A program made the translations under genes and the position numbers. The notes beneath the pieces are model-generated. The model was not told the DNA's origin. It searched no databases and saw only the letters and a program-made list of their open reading frames with translations. Shown here piece after piece: positions 27,016-35,030 of a stretch of 64,000 nucleotides of DNA (position 1 is its first letter; every line of letters begins with the position of its first letter). The DNA is taken from positions 992,001-1,056,000 of the forward strand of contig OY969418.1 of the NCBI GenBank assembly GCA_963699175.1, written 5' to 3'. The DNA comes from JACPYM01 sp963699175 (GTDB taxonomy: Bacteria > Acidobacteriota > Blastocatellia > RBC074).

Positions 27016-27378
27016 GTGGGGCAGGTTTTCAACCTGCCCGCTGCCGTGTGTTGGTCTGGGGGCGGGTTGAGAACCTTGTCATTACCCACATTTTTCGCGT
27101 TTAGCGATTTCTGCCTTTGGCCCTGAAAGGGCGGTGGAGATTAGCCGGTGGTGCAACCACCGGGAACGCGGCGGCACGACATTGCACCCCAGCAGGGGTG
27201 CCGGAAAGGGCGTGACAATACGAAAGTTGCTCCGCTTCGTGTCTTGTCCCGCGCCCTGCCAGGGCGCAACGCCAATCACGACAGACTCCCGGTGGTTGCA
27301 CCACCGGCTAATCTCCGCCGCGCCTCTGGCGCTCAACTGAAAAGATGTGGGTAATGACAAGGTTGAGAACCTGCCCCA
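27016..27378. repeat. Intergenic palindrome interrupted by a MITE-like insertion
   Basis: The left arm near 27016-27040 (GTGGGGCAGGTTTTCAACC) pairs with the split right arm, GCGGGTTGAGAACC before the insertion and GGTTGAGAACCTGCCCCAC (27361-27379) after it. Removing 27076-27360 and one GGTTGAGAACC copy restores a simple hairpin similar to others in this window. The remaining 26.7-27.5 kb spacer holds no gene. Confidence 0.75.
27076..27360. mobile_element. MITE-like element, 285 bp, with 11-bp target duplication
   Basis: Terminal inverted repeats TTGTCATTACCCACAT (27076-27091) and ATGTGGGTAATGACAA (27345-27360) match perfectly over 16 bp, and GGTTGAGAACC flanks both ends (27065-27075, 27361-27371). 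Inside, about 33 bp near 27132-27164 is repeated inverted at about 27288-27320 (core GGTGGTGCAACCACCGG), so nearly the whole element can fold on itself. It has no open reading frame of its own. Long direct repeats of 9-12 bp are typical of IS4-type transposition; the parent transposon is not in the window. Confidence 0.75.
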
Positions 27379-27531
27379 CTGCAAGCCCGTACACCCATCT
27401 GCAAACTGATCTAGCTGTCTGGCCGTTAAAGTAGCGAACAAGACTCCGTTGCTTGCAATTCGCGGGGCGAGTTGCCATCATCTCGCCGGATTTTTCCGAA
27501 GCTACATTTTCGATCAACAAGGGGAAGAAAG

Positions 27532-28791
27532 ATGAAAACTTTGCAGCGATCTGTCTGGCTGTATCTGCTGGCGCTGTTGTTGAGCGGCGCGGCCAGCGCG
27601 CAAGACGGTTTCTATTTGAAGAACGGTGATCGCGTCGTCTTCTACGGCGACAGTATCACCGAGCAACGGCTCTATACGACTTTCGTCGAGACCTACGTCG
27701 TAACGCGCTTTCCGAAATTGAACGTGAGCTTCGTCCATTCGGGCTGGGGAGGCGACCGCGTCACCGGCGGCGGTGGCGGCCCGATTGACCGTCGTTTGCA
27801 ACGTGACGTGCTCCCGTATAAACCAACCGTGGTGACGATCATGCTCGGCATGAACGATGGCAGTTATCGCGCCTTCGATCAGAAAATCTTTGATACCTAC
27901 GCAGGGGGCTATCAACGCATCGTGCAGCAACTCAAGCGTGACTTGCCGGGCTTGCGGCTGACGTTGATTCAACCTTCGCCTTATGACGATATGACACGTC
28001 CGCCGACGTTCGAGGGCGGCTACAATGCGGTGCTCGTGCGCTACAGCGAGTTCATCAAAGAGTTGGCTGGCAAGGAGCGCGCAGACATAGCTGATCTGAA
28101 CACCCCTGTCGTCGCGGCGCTGAAGAAAGCCACCGCAACCGATCCCGCGCAGGCGCAAAGAGTCATTCCTGATCGCATACACCCCGGCGCAGGCGGCCAT
28201 TTGGTGATGGCAGCAGCGCTACTTAAAGCCTGGCACGCTCCAGCGGTGGTGACTGCAATCGAGATTGATGCGGCCAAAGGAAAAACCACGCGCATTGAAA
28301 ATGCGCAAGTGAGCGAGCTGAAGAGCGAAGGCATGCTTTCGTGGACTCAGGCTGATGCCGCTTTGCCGCTGCCAGTCGATATGAATGATGCGGTGCTGGC
28401 ATTGTCAGTGCGTTCGTCCGATGTGATTGAAGCGCTCAATCAGCAGGTGCTCAAAGTCACGGGGCTGTCTGCGCCGCGCTATCAACTCAAGATTGACGGT
28501 GAAACCATCGGCTCCTTCTTGCAGGAGCAATTGAGCGCGGGCCTCAACCTCGCCGCGCTGCCGACGCCGATGGCGAGGCAGGCGAAGGCGGTACACGCGC
28601 TGACACTGAAGCACAACAATCTGCACTTCGCGGCGTGGCGGCAAGTGCAGGTTCCTTTTCAGGATGATAAATCGCCCAACATTGCCAAGGCAGTCGAAGC
28701 GATGAACGCGCTCGAAGCAGAAGTCATCGCCGAGCAACGCACCGCCGCGCAGCCCAAACCACATCGCTACGAATTGACACCGGAGAATTAG
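27532..28791 (+). CDS. Secreted SGNH/GDSL-type hydrolase
   Basis: The ATG at 27532 follows AAGGGGAAG; 419 residues. A signal peptide (MKTLQRSVWLYLLALLLSGA, cut near ASAQ) indicates export. The four SGNH blocks are present: VVFYGDSITEQ (Ser41), SGWGGDRVTGG, MLGMNDGSY and DRIHPGAGGH with the Asp-x-x-His pair. The C-terminal third, after the hydrolase fold, is an extra domain common to large secreted esterases of this group. Substrate is unknown; acetylated polysaccharide deacetylation is a reasonable guess. It stands alone, downstream of the nested repeat region. Confidence 0.87.
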   Translation: MKTLQRSVWLYLLALLLSGAASAQDGFYLKNGDRVVFYGDSITEQRLYTTFVETYVVTRFPKLNVSFVHSGWGGDRVTGGGGGPIDRRLQRDVLPYKPTVVTIMLGMNDGSYRAFDQKIFDTYAGGYQRIVQQLKRDLPGLRLTLIQPSPYDDMTRPPTFEGGYNAVLVRYSEFIKELAGKERADIADLNTPVVAALKKATATDPAQAQRVIPDRIHPGAGGHLVMAAALLKAWHAPAVVTAIEIDAAKGKTTRIENAQVSELKSEGMLSWTQADAALPLPVDMNDAVLALSVRSSDVIEALNQQVLKVTGLSAPRYQLKIDGETIGSFLQEQLSAGLNLAALPTPMARQAKAVHALTLKHNNLHFAAWRQVQVPFQDDKSPNIAKAVEAMNALEAEVIAEQRTAAQPKPHRYELTPEN

Positions 28792-28807
28792 CTGAAGCCT
28801 GTACTTA

Positions 28808-28915
28808 TGGAGTGCTGCGGCTCGCCGCAGCTTTTCGTTTGATGCTGAGATATTTCGCTACGACACGAAGGGTTCGATGACGAAAGCAAAAGCTACGTCG
28901 AGCCGCAGCACTCCA
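28808..28915. repeat. 28-bp-arm inverted repeat, GGAGTGCTGCGGCT family, copy 2
   Basis: Arms 28808-28835 and 28888-28915 pair with two mismatches (outer end TGGAGTGCTGCGGCTCG). The arms match those at 26004-26110 while the loops do not, so the arms are the conserved unit. It sits between convergent genes (SGNH hydrolase and pntB) and may serve as a two-way terminator. Confidence 0.8.
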
Positions 28916-28976
28916 GAGGCTATCGCAGCCTCAAGTAGCGGAAATCGGCCAGCTAAGCTGTCACGCTCGCTTGCGG

Positions 28977-30371
28977 CTATGCCTGCTGCACCTCTTGCGC
29001 CAGCTTCGTCAACGAAGACTTCGCATCGCCGTAAAGCATTCCCGTGTTCGATTTGAAGAAGAGCGGGTTTTCCAAGCCTGAAAAGCCTTTGCCCTTGCCG
29101 CGCTTCAACACGACGACGTTGCGTGCCTTGTCCACTTCGATGATCGGCATGCCGGCAATCGGGCTTTTCGGATTGTCGCGCGCGTCGGGATTGACCACAT
29201 CGTTGGCACCGATGACAACAGCAACATCGGTAGCCTGCATTTCAGGATTGATCTGTTCGAGTTCGTAAAGCTGCGAATAGGGCACGTTGGCTTCGGCCAG
29301 CAGTACGTTCATGTGACCGGGCATGCGGCCCGCCACTGGGTGAATCGCGTATTTGACGAGCACGCCTTTATGTTCGAGCACTTCGGCCAACTCGCGCACG
29401 GCGTGTTGCGCCTGTGCTGTCGCCATGCCATAACCGGGCACGAAGACAACTTGGCGGGCGTAAGCCAACTGGACGGCCACGTCGTCAGCGCCAACCTCGC
29501 GCATTGTTCCTTCGACTGCCACGCCGGCGTCTGACGAAACGGAACCAAACGCGCCAAACAAGACGTTCGTCACCGAGCGGTTCATCGCCTTGCACATCAG
29601 AATCGAGAGGATGAAGCCGGAAAACCCGTCCAACGTGCCCGCGATAATCAGCACGTTGTTGCCGATGGCAAAGCCTGTAGCCGCCGAAGCTAAGCCCGCA
29701 TACGAATTCATCAGCGACATCACCACGGGCATATCTGCCGAGCCAATCGGGATGACCAGCAAGACACCAAACAGGAACGACAAGCCAACCATCACGTAAA
29801 ACAGCGTGCTCGCCATCGGATTGAAGATCAGGTAGATGAAGATCAGCGCCGCGATAATAAACAGGGCGACGTTGACGACATTCTGCCCTTTATACGTGAT
29901 CGGCGTACCACGCATCAGCTCCTGCAATTTGGCAAAGGCTAGCAAGCTGCCTGTCACCGTCAGGCTGCCAAAGAGCACTTCGAAGCCGAGCGCCGCCATC
30001 TTGTACATCGGCAAGTGCTGGTTAAGCACGACGGTGTGGTGATAGTACTCGGAGATGCCGACCAGCGACGCGGCCAGCGCGCCGAAAGCGTGCGAGAGCG
30101 CAGTTCGTTGCGGCATCGCGGTCATCGGCATCCAGACGGACATCGCCGCGCCAATCAAGCCGCCAATCAGCAGGCCGACGATGATCCAGGTGTAATCAAT
30201 GATCTTGTAACTCAGCAGCGTCCCGATGACGGCGATGAGCATGCCCGCAGCCGCAGAGTTCATCCCGCGCCGCGCCGTTTTGGGATGGCTCAGGGCTTTC
30301 AAGCCGTAAATGAACAGTAAAGAGGCAATCAGATAGCTGAATTCGATGAAGTAAAAATATGGCTCGTGCAT
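28977..30371 (-). CDS. pntB: NAD(P) transhydrogenase subunit beta
   Basis: This 464-residue membrane subunit completes the proton-driven transhydrogenase that makes NADPH from NADH. The N-terminal half has about eight or nine transmembrane helices (for example FSYLIASLLFIYGLKALSHP). The C-terminal domain III binds NADP(H), with VFVPGYGMATAQAQHAVREL as the dinucleotide motif, then GRMPGHMNVLLAEANVPY, DVAVVIGANDVVNP and IIEVDKARNVVVLKRG. The length is normal. Its ATG overlaps the pntAb TAA (30371), so translation is coupled. All three subunits are intact, as in Rhodospirillum-type PntAA-AB-B. Confidence 0.95.
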   Translation of the reverse strand: MHEPYFYFIEFSYLIASLLFIYGLKALSHPKTARRGMNSAAAGMLIAVIGTLLSYKIIDYTWIIVGLLIGGLIGAAMSVWMPMTAMPQRTALSHAFGALAASLVGISEYYHHTVVLNQHLPMYKMAALGFEVLFGSLTVTGSLLAFAKLQELMRGTPITYKGQNVVNVALFIIAALIFIYLIFNPMASTLFYVMVGLSFLFGVLLVIPIGSADMPVVMSLMNSYAGLASAATGFAIGNNVLIIAGTLDGFSGFILSILMCKAMNRSVTNVLFGAFGSVSSDAGVAVEGTMREVGADDVAVQLAYARQVVFVPGYGMATAQAQHAVRELAEVLEHKGVLVKYAIHPVAGRMPGHMNVLLAEANVPYSQLYELEQINPEMQATDVAVVIGANDVVNPDARDNPKSPIAGMPIIEVDKARNVVVLKRGKGKGFSGLENPLFFKSNTGMLYGDAKSSLTKLAQEVQQA

Positions 30372-30769
30372 TAGTGCTTCGCCTCCTTGTTACTCTCACC
30401 GCCAATCCTGTCCTTGAACATCTTGAGCATGCGGTCGGTAATCAGGAAGCCGCCAACGACGTTAATCGTCGCCGAGACGACGGCGATAAAGCCGAGCACG
30501 GTGCTGACCTGATTGTATCTTGCCCCGGCAGTCACAATTGAACCGACGACAGAGATTGCTGAGATCGCGTTGGTCGCAGACATCAGGGGCGTATGCAGGA
30601 GCGGTGGCACGCGCGAGATGACTTGGTAACCCAAGAAAGCCGCCAGCGCAAAAACATAGAGCGAGGCGATCAACACAGTCGGGCTGAGCGTGGTGGATTC
30701 CTCAGCCGGTGCACCGCCTTCTGCGAGTGCGAAGAAGCAGAACGAAGCAATCAAGCTCACTACATTCAC
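30371..30769 (-). CDS. pntAb: NAD(P) transhydrogenase subunit alpha, membrane part (PntAb)
   Basis: The GTG at 30769 lies 7 bases after AGGAGG and gives 132 residues; a longer open frame upstream has no ribosome site. Three to four transmembrane helices are visible: VSLIASFCFFAL, LIASLYVFALAAFLGYQVIS, HTPLMSATNAISAISVVG and VVSATINVVGGFLITDRMLK, which matches the domain II part of PntA. In many bacteria this is fused to the soluble alpha domain; here it is separate, with an 86-bp gap after pntAa. The short linker before helix one (ALAEGGAPAEEST) is unusual but does not break a motif. Confidence 0.93.
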   Translation of the reverse strand: MNVVSLIASFCFFALAEGGAPAEESTTLSPTVLIASLYVFALAAFLGYQVISRVPPLLHTPLMSATNAISAISVVGSIVTAGARYNQVSTVLGFIAVVSATINVVGGFLITDRMLKMFKDRIGGESNKEAKH

Positions 30770-30855
30770 AGAAAATCCTCCTGATGCTGTAGGGCAAATT
30801 GTTAGTTTGCCCTGGTCGTGGATAGCAGATAATGAAGGTAACGAAGCAGCTTGCC

Positions 30856-31995
30856 CTATGCTTTGGCCGCCAATGCTGCCTGAATACGCGGATGCTTGGC
30901 CTCGCCCGCGTGGACGGCGCAAGACGGGCCGACGACATCGTTGCTCAGATCAACATTCAAAGCGCCGTCCTTAATCATCTCGCTCAAGAAAGTCGTCAAG
31001 TTGCGCGAATAGAGTTGGCTCGCGTGCACCGGCACGGTGGCGGCGAGATTCAACGGACTCATTACAATCACGCCATTGCGTTCGACCGTTTCGCCCGGCT
31101 TACTGACCGCGCAGTTGCCGCCGGTCGAACCAGCCAAATCAATAATCACGGAGCCACGCTTCATTCCATCCACCGCTTCCTCGGTAATAAGCAGCGGCGC
31201 TGGGCGACCGGGCACTTGCGCTGAAGTGATGATGCAATCGGTCTGGCGCGCGGTCTTGGCAATCAATTCGCGGCTGCGCTGCATCGTCTCTTCAGTGATC
31301 TCTTTGGCATAGCCACCCGCGTCCTCAGTCTGTTGGCCACCCATATCAACTTCCAGAAACTTTGCGCCAAGTGAACGCACGGCCTCACCGGCGGCCGCGC
31401 GCACGTCAAAGCCTTCGACGACCGCGCCCAAACGGCGTGCGGTGGCGATGGCTTGCAAGCCGGCGACGCCTGCGCCGAGCACAAGCACTTTGGCGGGCGG
31501 CACCGTGCCTGCGGCAGTGGTCAACATCGGATACATACGCGGCAACCGATCAGCCGCCATCAACACGGCTTTGTAACCGACAATCGTGGCCATCGAAGAG
31601 AGCGCGTCCATTGCTTGCGCACGCGTCGAGCGCGGGATCAACTCAACGGCAAAGGCCGACACGCCGCGTTCGAGCATTGGCTGCAAAGTCTGCGGCTCGT
31701 CGAGTGGGCGCAGGAAGCCGATGACGACTGCGCCGCTTTTCAGCTTGGCGACGTCTGCATCGGTAGGACGATTGACTGTGGTCAGCACATCGGTTGCGGC
31801 CAGTAATGCCGCACGATCTGCTGACACAGTTGCGCCAGCGGCTTCGTAATCGGCATCGTTTGCGCCCGCCGACAGGCCAGCGCCGCTTTCGACTGCGACT
31901 TGCGCTTTGAGCGAAACCAGTTTTTTGACCGACTCCGGGACTAAGGCCACACGCGTCTCTCCCGGTTGCGTCTCCTTGAGTACGGTAATCTGCAT
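30856..31995 (-). CDS. pntAa: NAD(P) transhydrogenase subunit alpha, NAD-binding part (PntAa)
   Basis: The start at 31995 gives 379 residues beginning MQITVLKETQPGETRVALVP, the standard first lines of PntA and the related alanine dehydrogenases. The Rossmann motif VLVLGAGVAGLQAIATARRL follows in the middle and CIITSAQVPGRPAPLLITEE is the transhydrogenase-type loop; partnership with PntAb and PntB rules out alanine dehydrogenase. It is cytoplasmic and docks on the membrane subunits. Upstream codons in the same frame are not conserved-looking and lack an SD. The operon promoter is assigned at 32105-32132. Confidence 0.95.
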   Translation of the reverse strand: MQITVLKETQPGETRVALVPESVKKLVSLKAQVAVESGAGLSAGANDADYEAAGATVSADRAALLAATDVLTTVNRPTDADVAKLKSGAVVIGFLRPLDEPQTLQPMLERGVSAFAVELIPRSTRAQAMDALSSMATIVGYKAVLMAADRLPRMYPMLTTAAGTVPPAKVLVLGAGVAGLQAIATARRLGAVVEGFDVRAAAGEAVRSLGAKFLEVDMGGQQTEDAGGYAKEITEETMQRSRELIAKTARQTDCIITSAQVPGRPAPLLITEEAVDGMKRGSVIIDLAGSTGGNCAVSKPGETVERNGVIVMSPLNLAATVPVHASQLYSRNLTTFLSEMIKDGALNVDLSNDVVGPSCAVHAGEAKHPRIQAALAAKA

Positions 31996-32104
31996 ATCTT
32001 TACTCAGTATTGTTGAGCGTTGGTGAGCATTGCATAGTGTCGCTCGGTGATGGCTGTTCGCCTCGGCTTTCGCCACAACCTCCGCCACGAGCGTTGACAC
32101 GACA

Positions 32105-32132
32105 AGTATTGTCGGAAGCGACAAAAGGTCAA
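32105..32132 (-). promoter_or_regulatory. Putative pnt operon promoter
   Basis: On the minus strand, TTGACC (32132-32127), 16 bases, AATACT (32110-32105): five of six and four of six matches to sigma-70 boxes. It lies about 110 bases before the pntAa ATG. No other structured element was seen in 32133-32336. Confidence 0.5.
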
Positions 32133-32336
32133 GGAAATTTCCCCAGTTGGACAGTTTTTGTTTTAACTTGACCGGGCGAGCCGTGCTTATAAGGCCACGC
32201 GATCTGTCGCGAATGAGCAACTTTCGCTCCGGTGCGTATATTTTTCCTTAACCCGTCCGCCAAATTTGATTGAGGTCAACCATCGTGCCGGAACGGGCCG
32301 AAGTTGAGCAAGGGCGGGGTATGAGGATCACAAAAC

Positions 32337-32374
32337 AATGAGGTGAATGAAGGGTGCCCTTCATTCACCTCATT
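32337..32374 (-). terminator. 18-bp perfect palindrome, terminator of the BACON/TIGR03437 gene
   Basis: Arms 32337-32354 and 32357-32374 (AATGAGGTGAATGAAGGG and its complement) pair with a two-base centre, followed on the minus strand by TTTTG. It lies about 140 bases past the gene's stop. The stem word GAGGTGAATGAA recurs in the terminator at 34964-34993. The 32375-32513 spacer shows no gene. Confidence 0.7.
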
Positions 32375-32513
32375 TGTATAGATAAGTATACCGAGCGATT
32401 TGATCCATCGCTCAATAGACTGTATCTGTGAGTCGGCAACAGGTCACTGAACAGTACCGAACTTGCGTTGCCAACTCCCAATGCTCTGTTGTGCTATCAC
32501 AAATTCCCTATTC

Positions 32514-33581
32514 CTATTGGAAAGTGACCTGAACAGTATTTGCTGTACTACCATCAACAGTGAGGATGACGTTCACCGTTCCGCGCCCTGCCAAGCTCGA
32601 AGAAAGCCCTCCCAAGTTGACTTGATCCTCTCCGGTATAAGTCCCTTGGGCACCTGCATAGGTCGCGGCGGTTGTTACCCCGCCGATTGTAGCTGTGACT
32701 GCCGATATAGATGAGCGATATCGGATTCCGGTGCCGTAAAGGATAAGAAACAGTTGGTCACCATTAAACACGATCGGATTAGACAGAGACTCATAAGTCT
32801 GCACTCCATTGTGAATTCGCAAGAGCAACCCAGAGGCCAATCCTGAACCTGAGCCGTTGGCTGAGAATAATCCTGGGGCGACCGTCGCAATTTGTACAGC
32901 GCCGACTGAAGACCCTCCCGGTGCCAAAACAGTCACGGTGGCTGTTCCCGTGGCCGTTCCTGCTGGTACTTGGTAATTAACTTGCGTCGGAGAAACATAA
33001 AATATCCCCGCATCGCGAGAGGTACCGGCACTATCCCTCACTGTGACCGATGTCCCGCCTAGCGTTGTTGGAGGCGGATTAGTCGAAGCTGACTGAGTGG
33101 TGTTCGCCAAACCATTGCCAAATGCTGCCACAATTGACTCAGGGGCAATTGGCGTAGTGAAAGACGCACCATTTACACTCGACAAGGCTCCCTGTTGCTG
33201 GATTAAAAATGTTGCTCCGCCGGTGACGGTAATCCCACCTGTTCGAGGCCCTCCGGAGTTCGATAGCACACCATAGGAGACGGTCCCTGACCCAGTTCCA
33301 CTACTAATTATCATGCCAATCCAAGGCAGGCTAGTAGTAGCTGACCAGCTACAACCTGGATCAGTTATTACGCCAAAAGTGCTATTCCCACCAGACGGAC
33401 CGAAGACGTTACTTTGTGGACTGATATTATAACTACACTGCAGGCTGCTACGTTTTGCGGCAGCTACGTGGCTCGCTAAGGTCATTGGTATCGCGTGATT
33501 CCATACACCAGTAAGCAAAGCGATCAAGCTTATTAGCCCTACTAATGTTAAGGCGCCAAATCGTGTTCTCTGCGTTTTCAT
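32514..33581 (-). CDS. Secreted protein with BACON-like and TIGR03437 domains
   Basis: AGGAGG 9 bases before the ATG at 33581 sets the start (355 residues). A signal peptide (RFGALTLVGLISLIALLTGV) leads to a BACON-like all-beta domain with CSWSATTSLPWIGM and SGTGSGTVSYGVLSNSG motifs, then a TIGR03437 domain at the C-terminus (NGASFTTPIAPESIVAAFGN, LGGTSVTVRDSAG, FYVSPTQVNYQVPAGT, GEDQVNLGG). Binding of surface glycans is the usual guess for BACON domains. The region is more A+T-rich than the flanking operons, as is the Crp gene beside it. No enzyme domain is seen. Confidence 0.8.
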   Translation of the reverse strand: MKTQRTRFGALTLVGLISLIALLTGVWNHAIPMTLASHVAAAKRSSLQCSYNISPQSNVFGPSGGNSTFGVITDPGCSWSATTSLPWIGMIISSGTGSGTVSYGVLSNSGGPRTGGITVTGGATFLIQQQGALSSVNGASFTTPIAPESIVAAFGNGLANTTQSASTNPPPTTLGGTSVTVRDSAGTSRDAGIFYVSPTQVNYQVPAGTATGTATVTVLAPGGSSVGAVQIATVAPGLFSANGSGSGLASGLLLRIHNGVQTYESLSNPIVFNGDQLFLILYGTGIRYRSSISAVTATIGGVTTAATYAGAQGTYTGEDQVNLGGLSSSLAGRGTVNVILTVDGSTANTVQVTFQ

Positions 33582-33916
33582 AATGTTATACCTCCTAGGA
33601 AATAGCTGGTTCATTGAGAAAGGGAGATTCATCCCCTTGTCCTAATTGCTGAAATGGTCAAAACAGGTTGTTAGGGAGAGACCTATAGTGGCCGTGTTGT
33701 ATCAGCTACAGCAAAGCAACTTTGGCTATACTGACTTTTACTCTGCGGGGGAAGTGATTGGAATACACCGAAGAACATAGCGTGAGCTGGCTGTTGATTC
33801 GGCTGTTTCCTCAGACAATATACGGCAAGCCGATTCTTAACTTCATTCAAGTAGTTAAACACCTTGATTAATTCCGGACGGCACTTAGCACTTCAAGTTA
33901 TCTTTCGCAGTCGGCG
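33582..33916. other. Spacer between Crp gene and BACON/TIGR03437 gene
   Basis: About 335 bases, A+T-rich, presumably holding the promoter of the BACON/TIGR03437 gene and the 3' end of the crp-like message. No gene, clear promoter or Crp-type TGTGA-N6-TCACA box was seen. Confidence 0.4.
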
Positions 33917-34594
33917 CTACAAGTAGGCTGTCGGCACAGAGTCGTCCGCCCGCCAAAGCTGTTGTGGCTTGTCAACCACAAGCCAGCCGTTATCACATTG
34001 TGCTATGCCTTCCTTAGCTAATTGTTTAAACAACTGACTCAAATAAGGTGGAGTAACAGCTATTACTTGTGCAATTTCCCTATGCTTGAGCGGCAGTTTC
34101 AGCCGAACATTGATTGCACCCTCGCTCCTCCCCTGTTCGCTAATCAACTGCCAGATCAAATGCTCTAGTCGCCATCGGGCAGGGATGATTGCAAGTTCTG
34201 ACAAACGAGTATTAAGTGTAATGATATTTTGGCTACACATTTGGAGTACATCCCAAGAGAACTGTGTATCTGTTTTGACAAGTTGAAGGAAATTCACAAT
34301 CGGGATTTGCTGTATCTCACACCTCGTCACAGTCACTGCCGTAAGATCATACGGCTTTCGCACAACTGCTGAAGCAACACCAAGTAATCGCCCTGAACCG
34401 CGGAGATTTACGATTGCCTCTCGGCCATCTGACCCTAAGAACAATAACTTAATCAGCCCGCGCCTGATGAAATAAACGGCCTGTTGGGGGAAACCTTGGC
34501 GGAACAATTCAGTTGCCGCACAATATGTCTGCGGTGGGGCTAGCTGATGAATTTCACGCCAGCCCTCGGCTGATAAATTTAAATCTGTTCGCAT
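33917..34594 (-). CDS. Crp/Fnr-family transcription regulator
   Basis: GGAGG five bases before the ATG at 34594 sets a 225-residue protein. The N-terminal cNMP-like domain is recognised from ATELFRQGFPQQAVYFIRRG, LIKLLFLGSDGREAIVNLRG and RLLGVASAVVRKPYDLTAVT; the long helix follows, then the winged HTH LPLKHREIAQVIAVTPPYLSQLFKQLAKEGI. The phosphate-binding arginine-serine motif of cAMP-binding Crp (RSAx) is not obvious, and there are no N-terminal cysteines for an Fnr iron-sulfur cluster, so the signal is unknown. It precedes the BACON/TIGR03437 gene on the same strand and could control it. Confidence 0.88.
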   Translation of the reverse strand: MRTDLNLSAEGWREIHQLAPPQTYCAATELFRQGFPQQAVYFIRRGLIKLLFLGSDGREAIVNLRGSGRLLGVASAVVRKPYDLTAVTVTRCEIQQIPIVNFLQLVKTDTQFSWDVLQMCSQNIITLNTRLSELAIIPARWRLEHLIWQLISEQGRSEGAINVRLKLPLKHREIAQVIAVTPPYLSQLFKQLAKEGIAQCDNGWLVVDKPQQLWRADDSVPTAYL

Positions 34595-34963
34595 AAACGC
34601 CTCCGGTAAGAAACGAGTCAACTACTTTCCTGACAGTGGATAGTTGCATCGTCCCCGGTATCTGCTCATCTGTAGCTTCAAACATAGTTACTGGGCAGCA
34701 GGTATCGTAGTTGACTCATAGAGTTCCCCGGATGAGAAGGGATACCTCTTGCAATAATATGTTTGATCACTGCTCTTACCTCTGTGGGGCTGTATCAATG
34801 TTATAGGTAATAGCGTGATAAGTGTTGAAATTGGAATGAACGGTCTCGCCAATGGCGGAGTATCAAGGCTTCGGTACTTTTCTCGCACTTTAGTGAACTA
34901 GCAGATACTAAAGTGAATCGCTTTTCTTCGCAAGAAGCTGCAGAGAGACACTCAAAAAAATAA
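34595..34963. other. A+T-rich spacer, no gene recognised
   Basis: Short open frames on the minus strand (34688-34888 and 34801-34986) have no SD and no family resemblance. The left part must contain the crp-like promoter. Confidence 0.4.
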
Positions 34964-34993
34964 GAGGTGAATGAAATAATCTTCATTCACCTC
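34964..34993 (-). terminator. Intrinsic terminator of the TolC-family gene
   Basis: A 12-bp perfect stem (GAGGTGAATGAA 34964-34975 with 34982-34993, six-base loop) is followed on the minus strand by TTATTTTTTT, a proper U-tract, 37 bases after the stop of the gene at 35031. The stem shares its sequence with the palindrome at 32337. Confidence 0.85.
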
Positions 34994-35030
34994 GTCCGAT
35001 AGGTCAGCGTATTTTACTGTGCGGGTCCGA

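Noticed and set aside
27082..27441. Short open frames across the nested repeat region
   Set aside because: Frames exist on both strands because the element is palindromic; none has a ribosome site or known motif.
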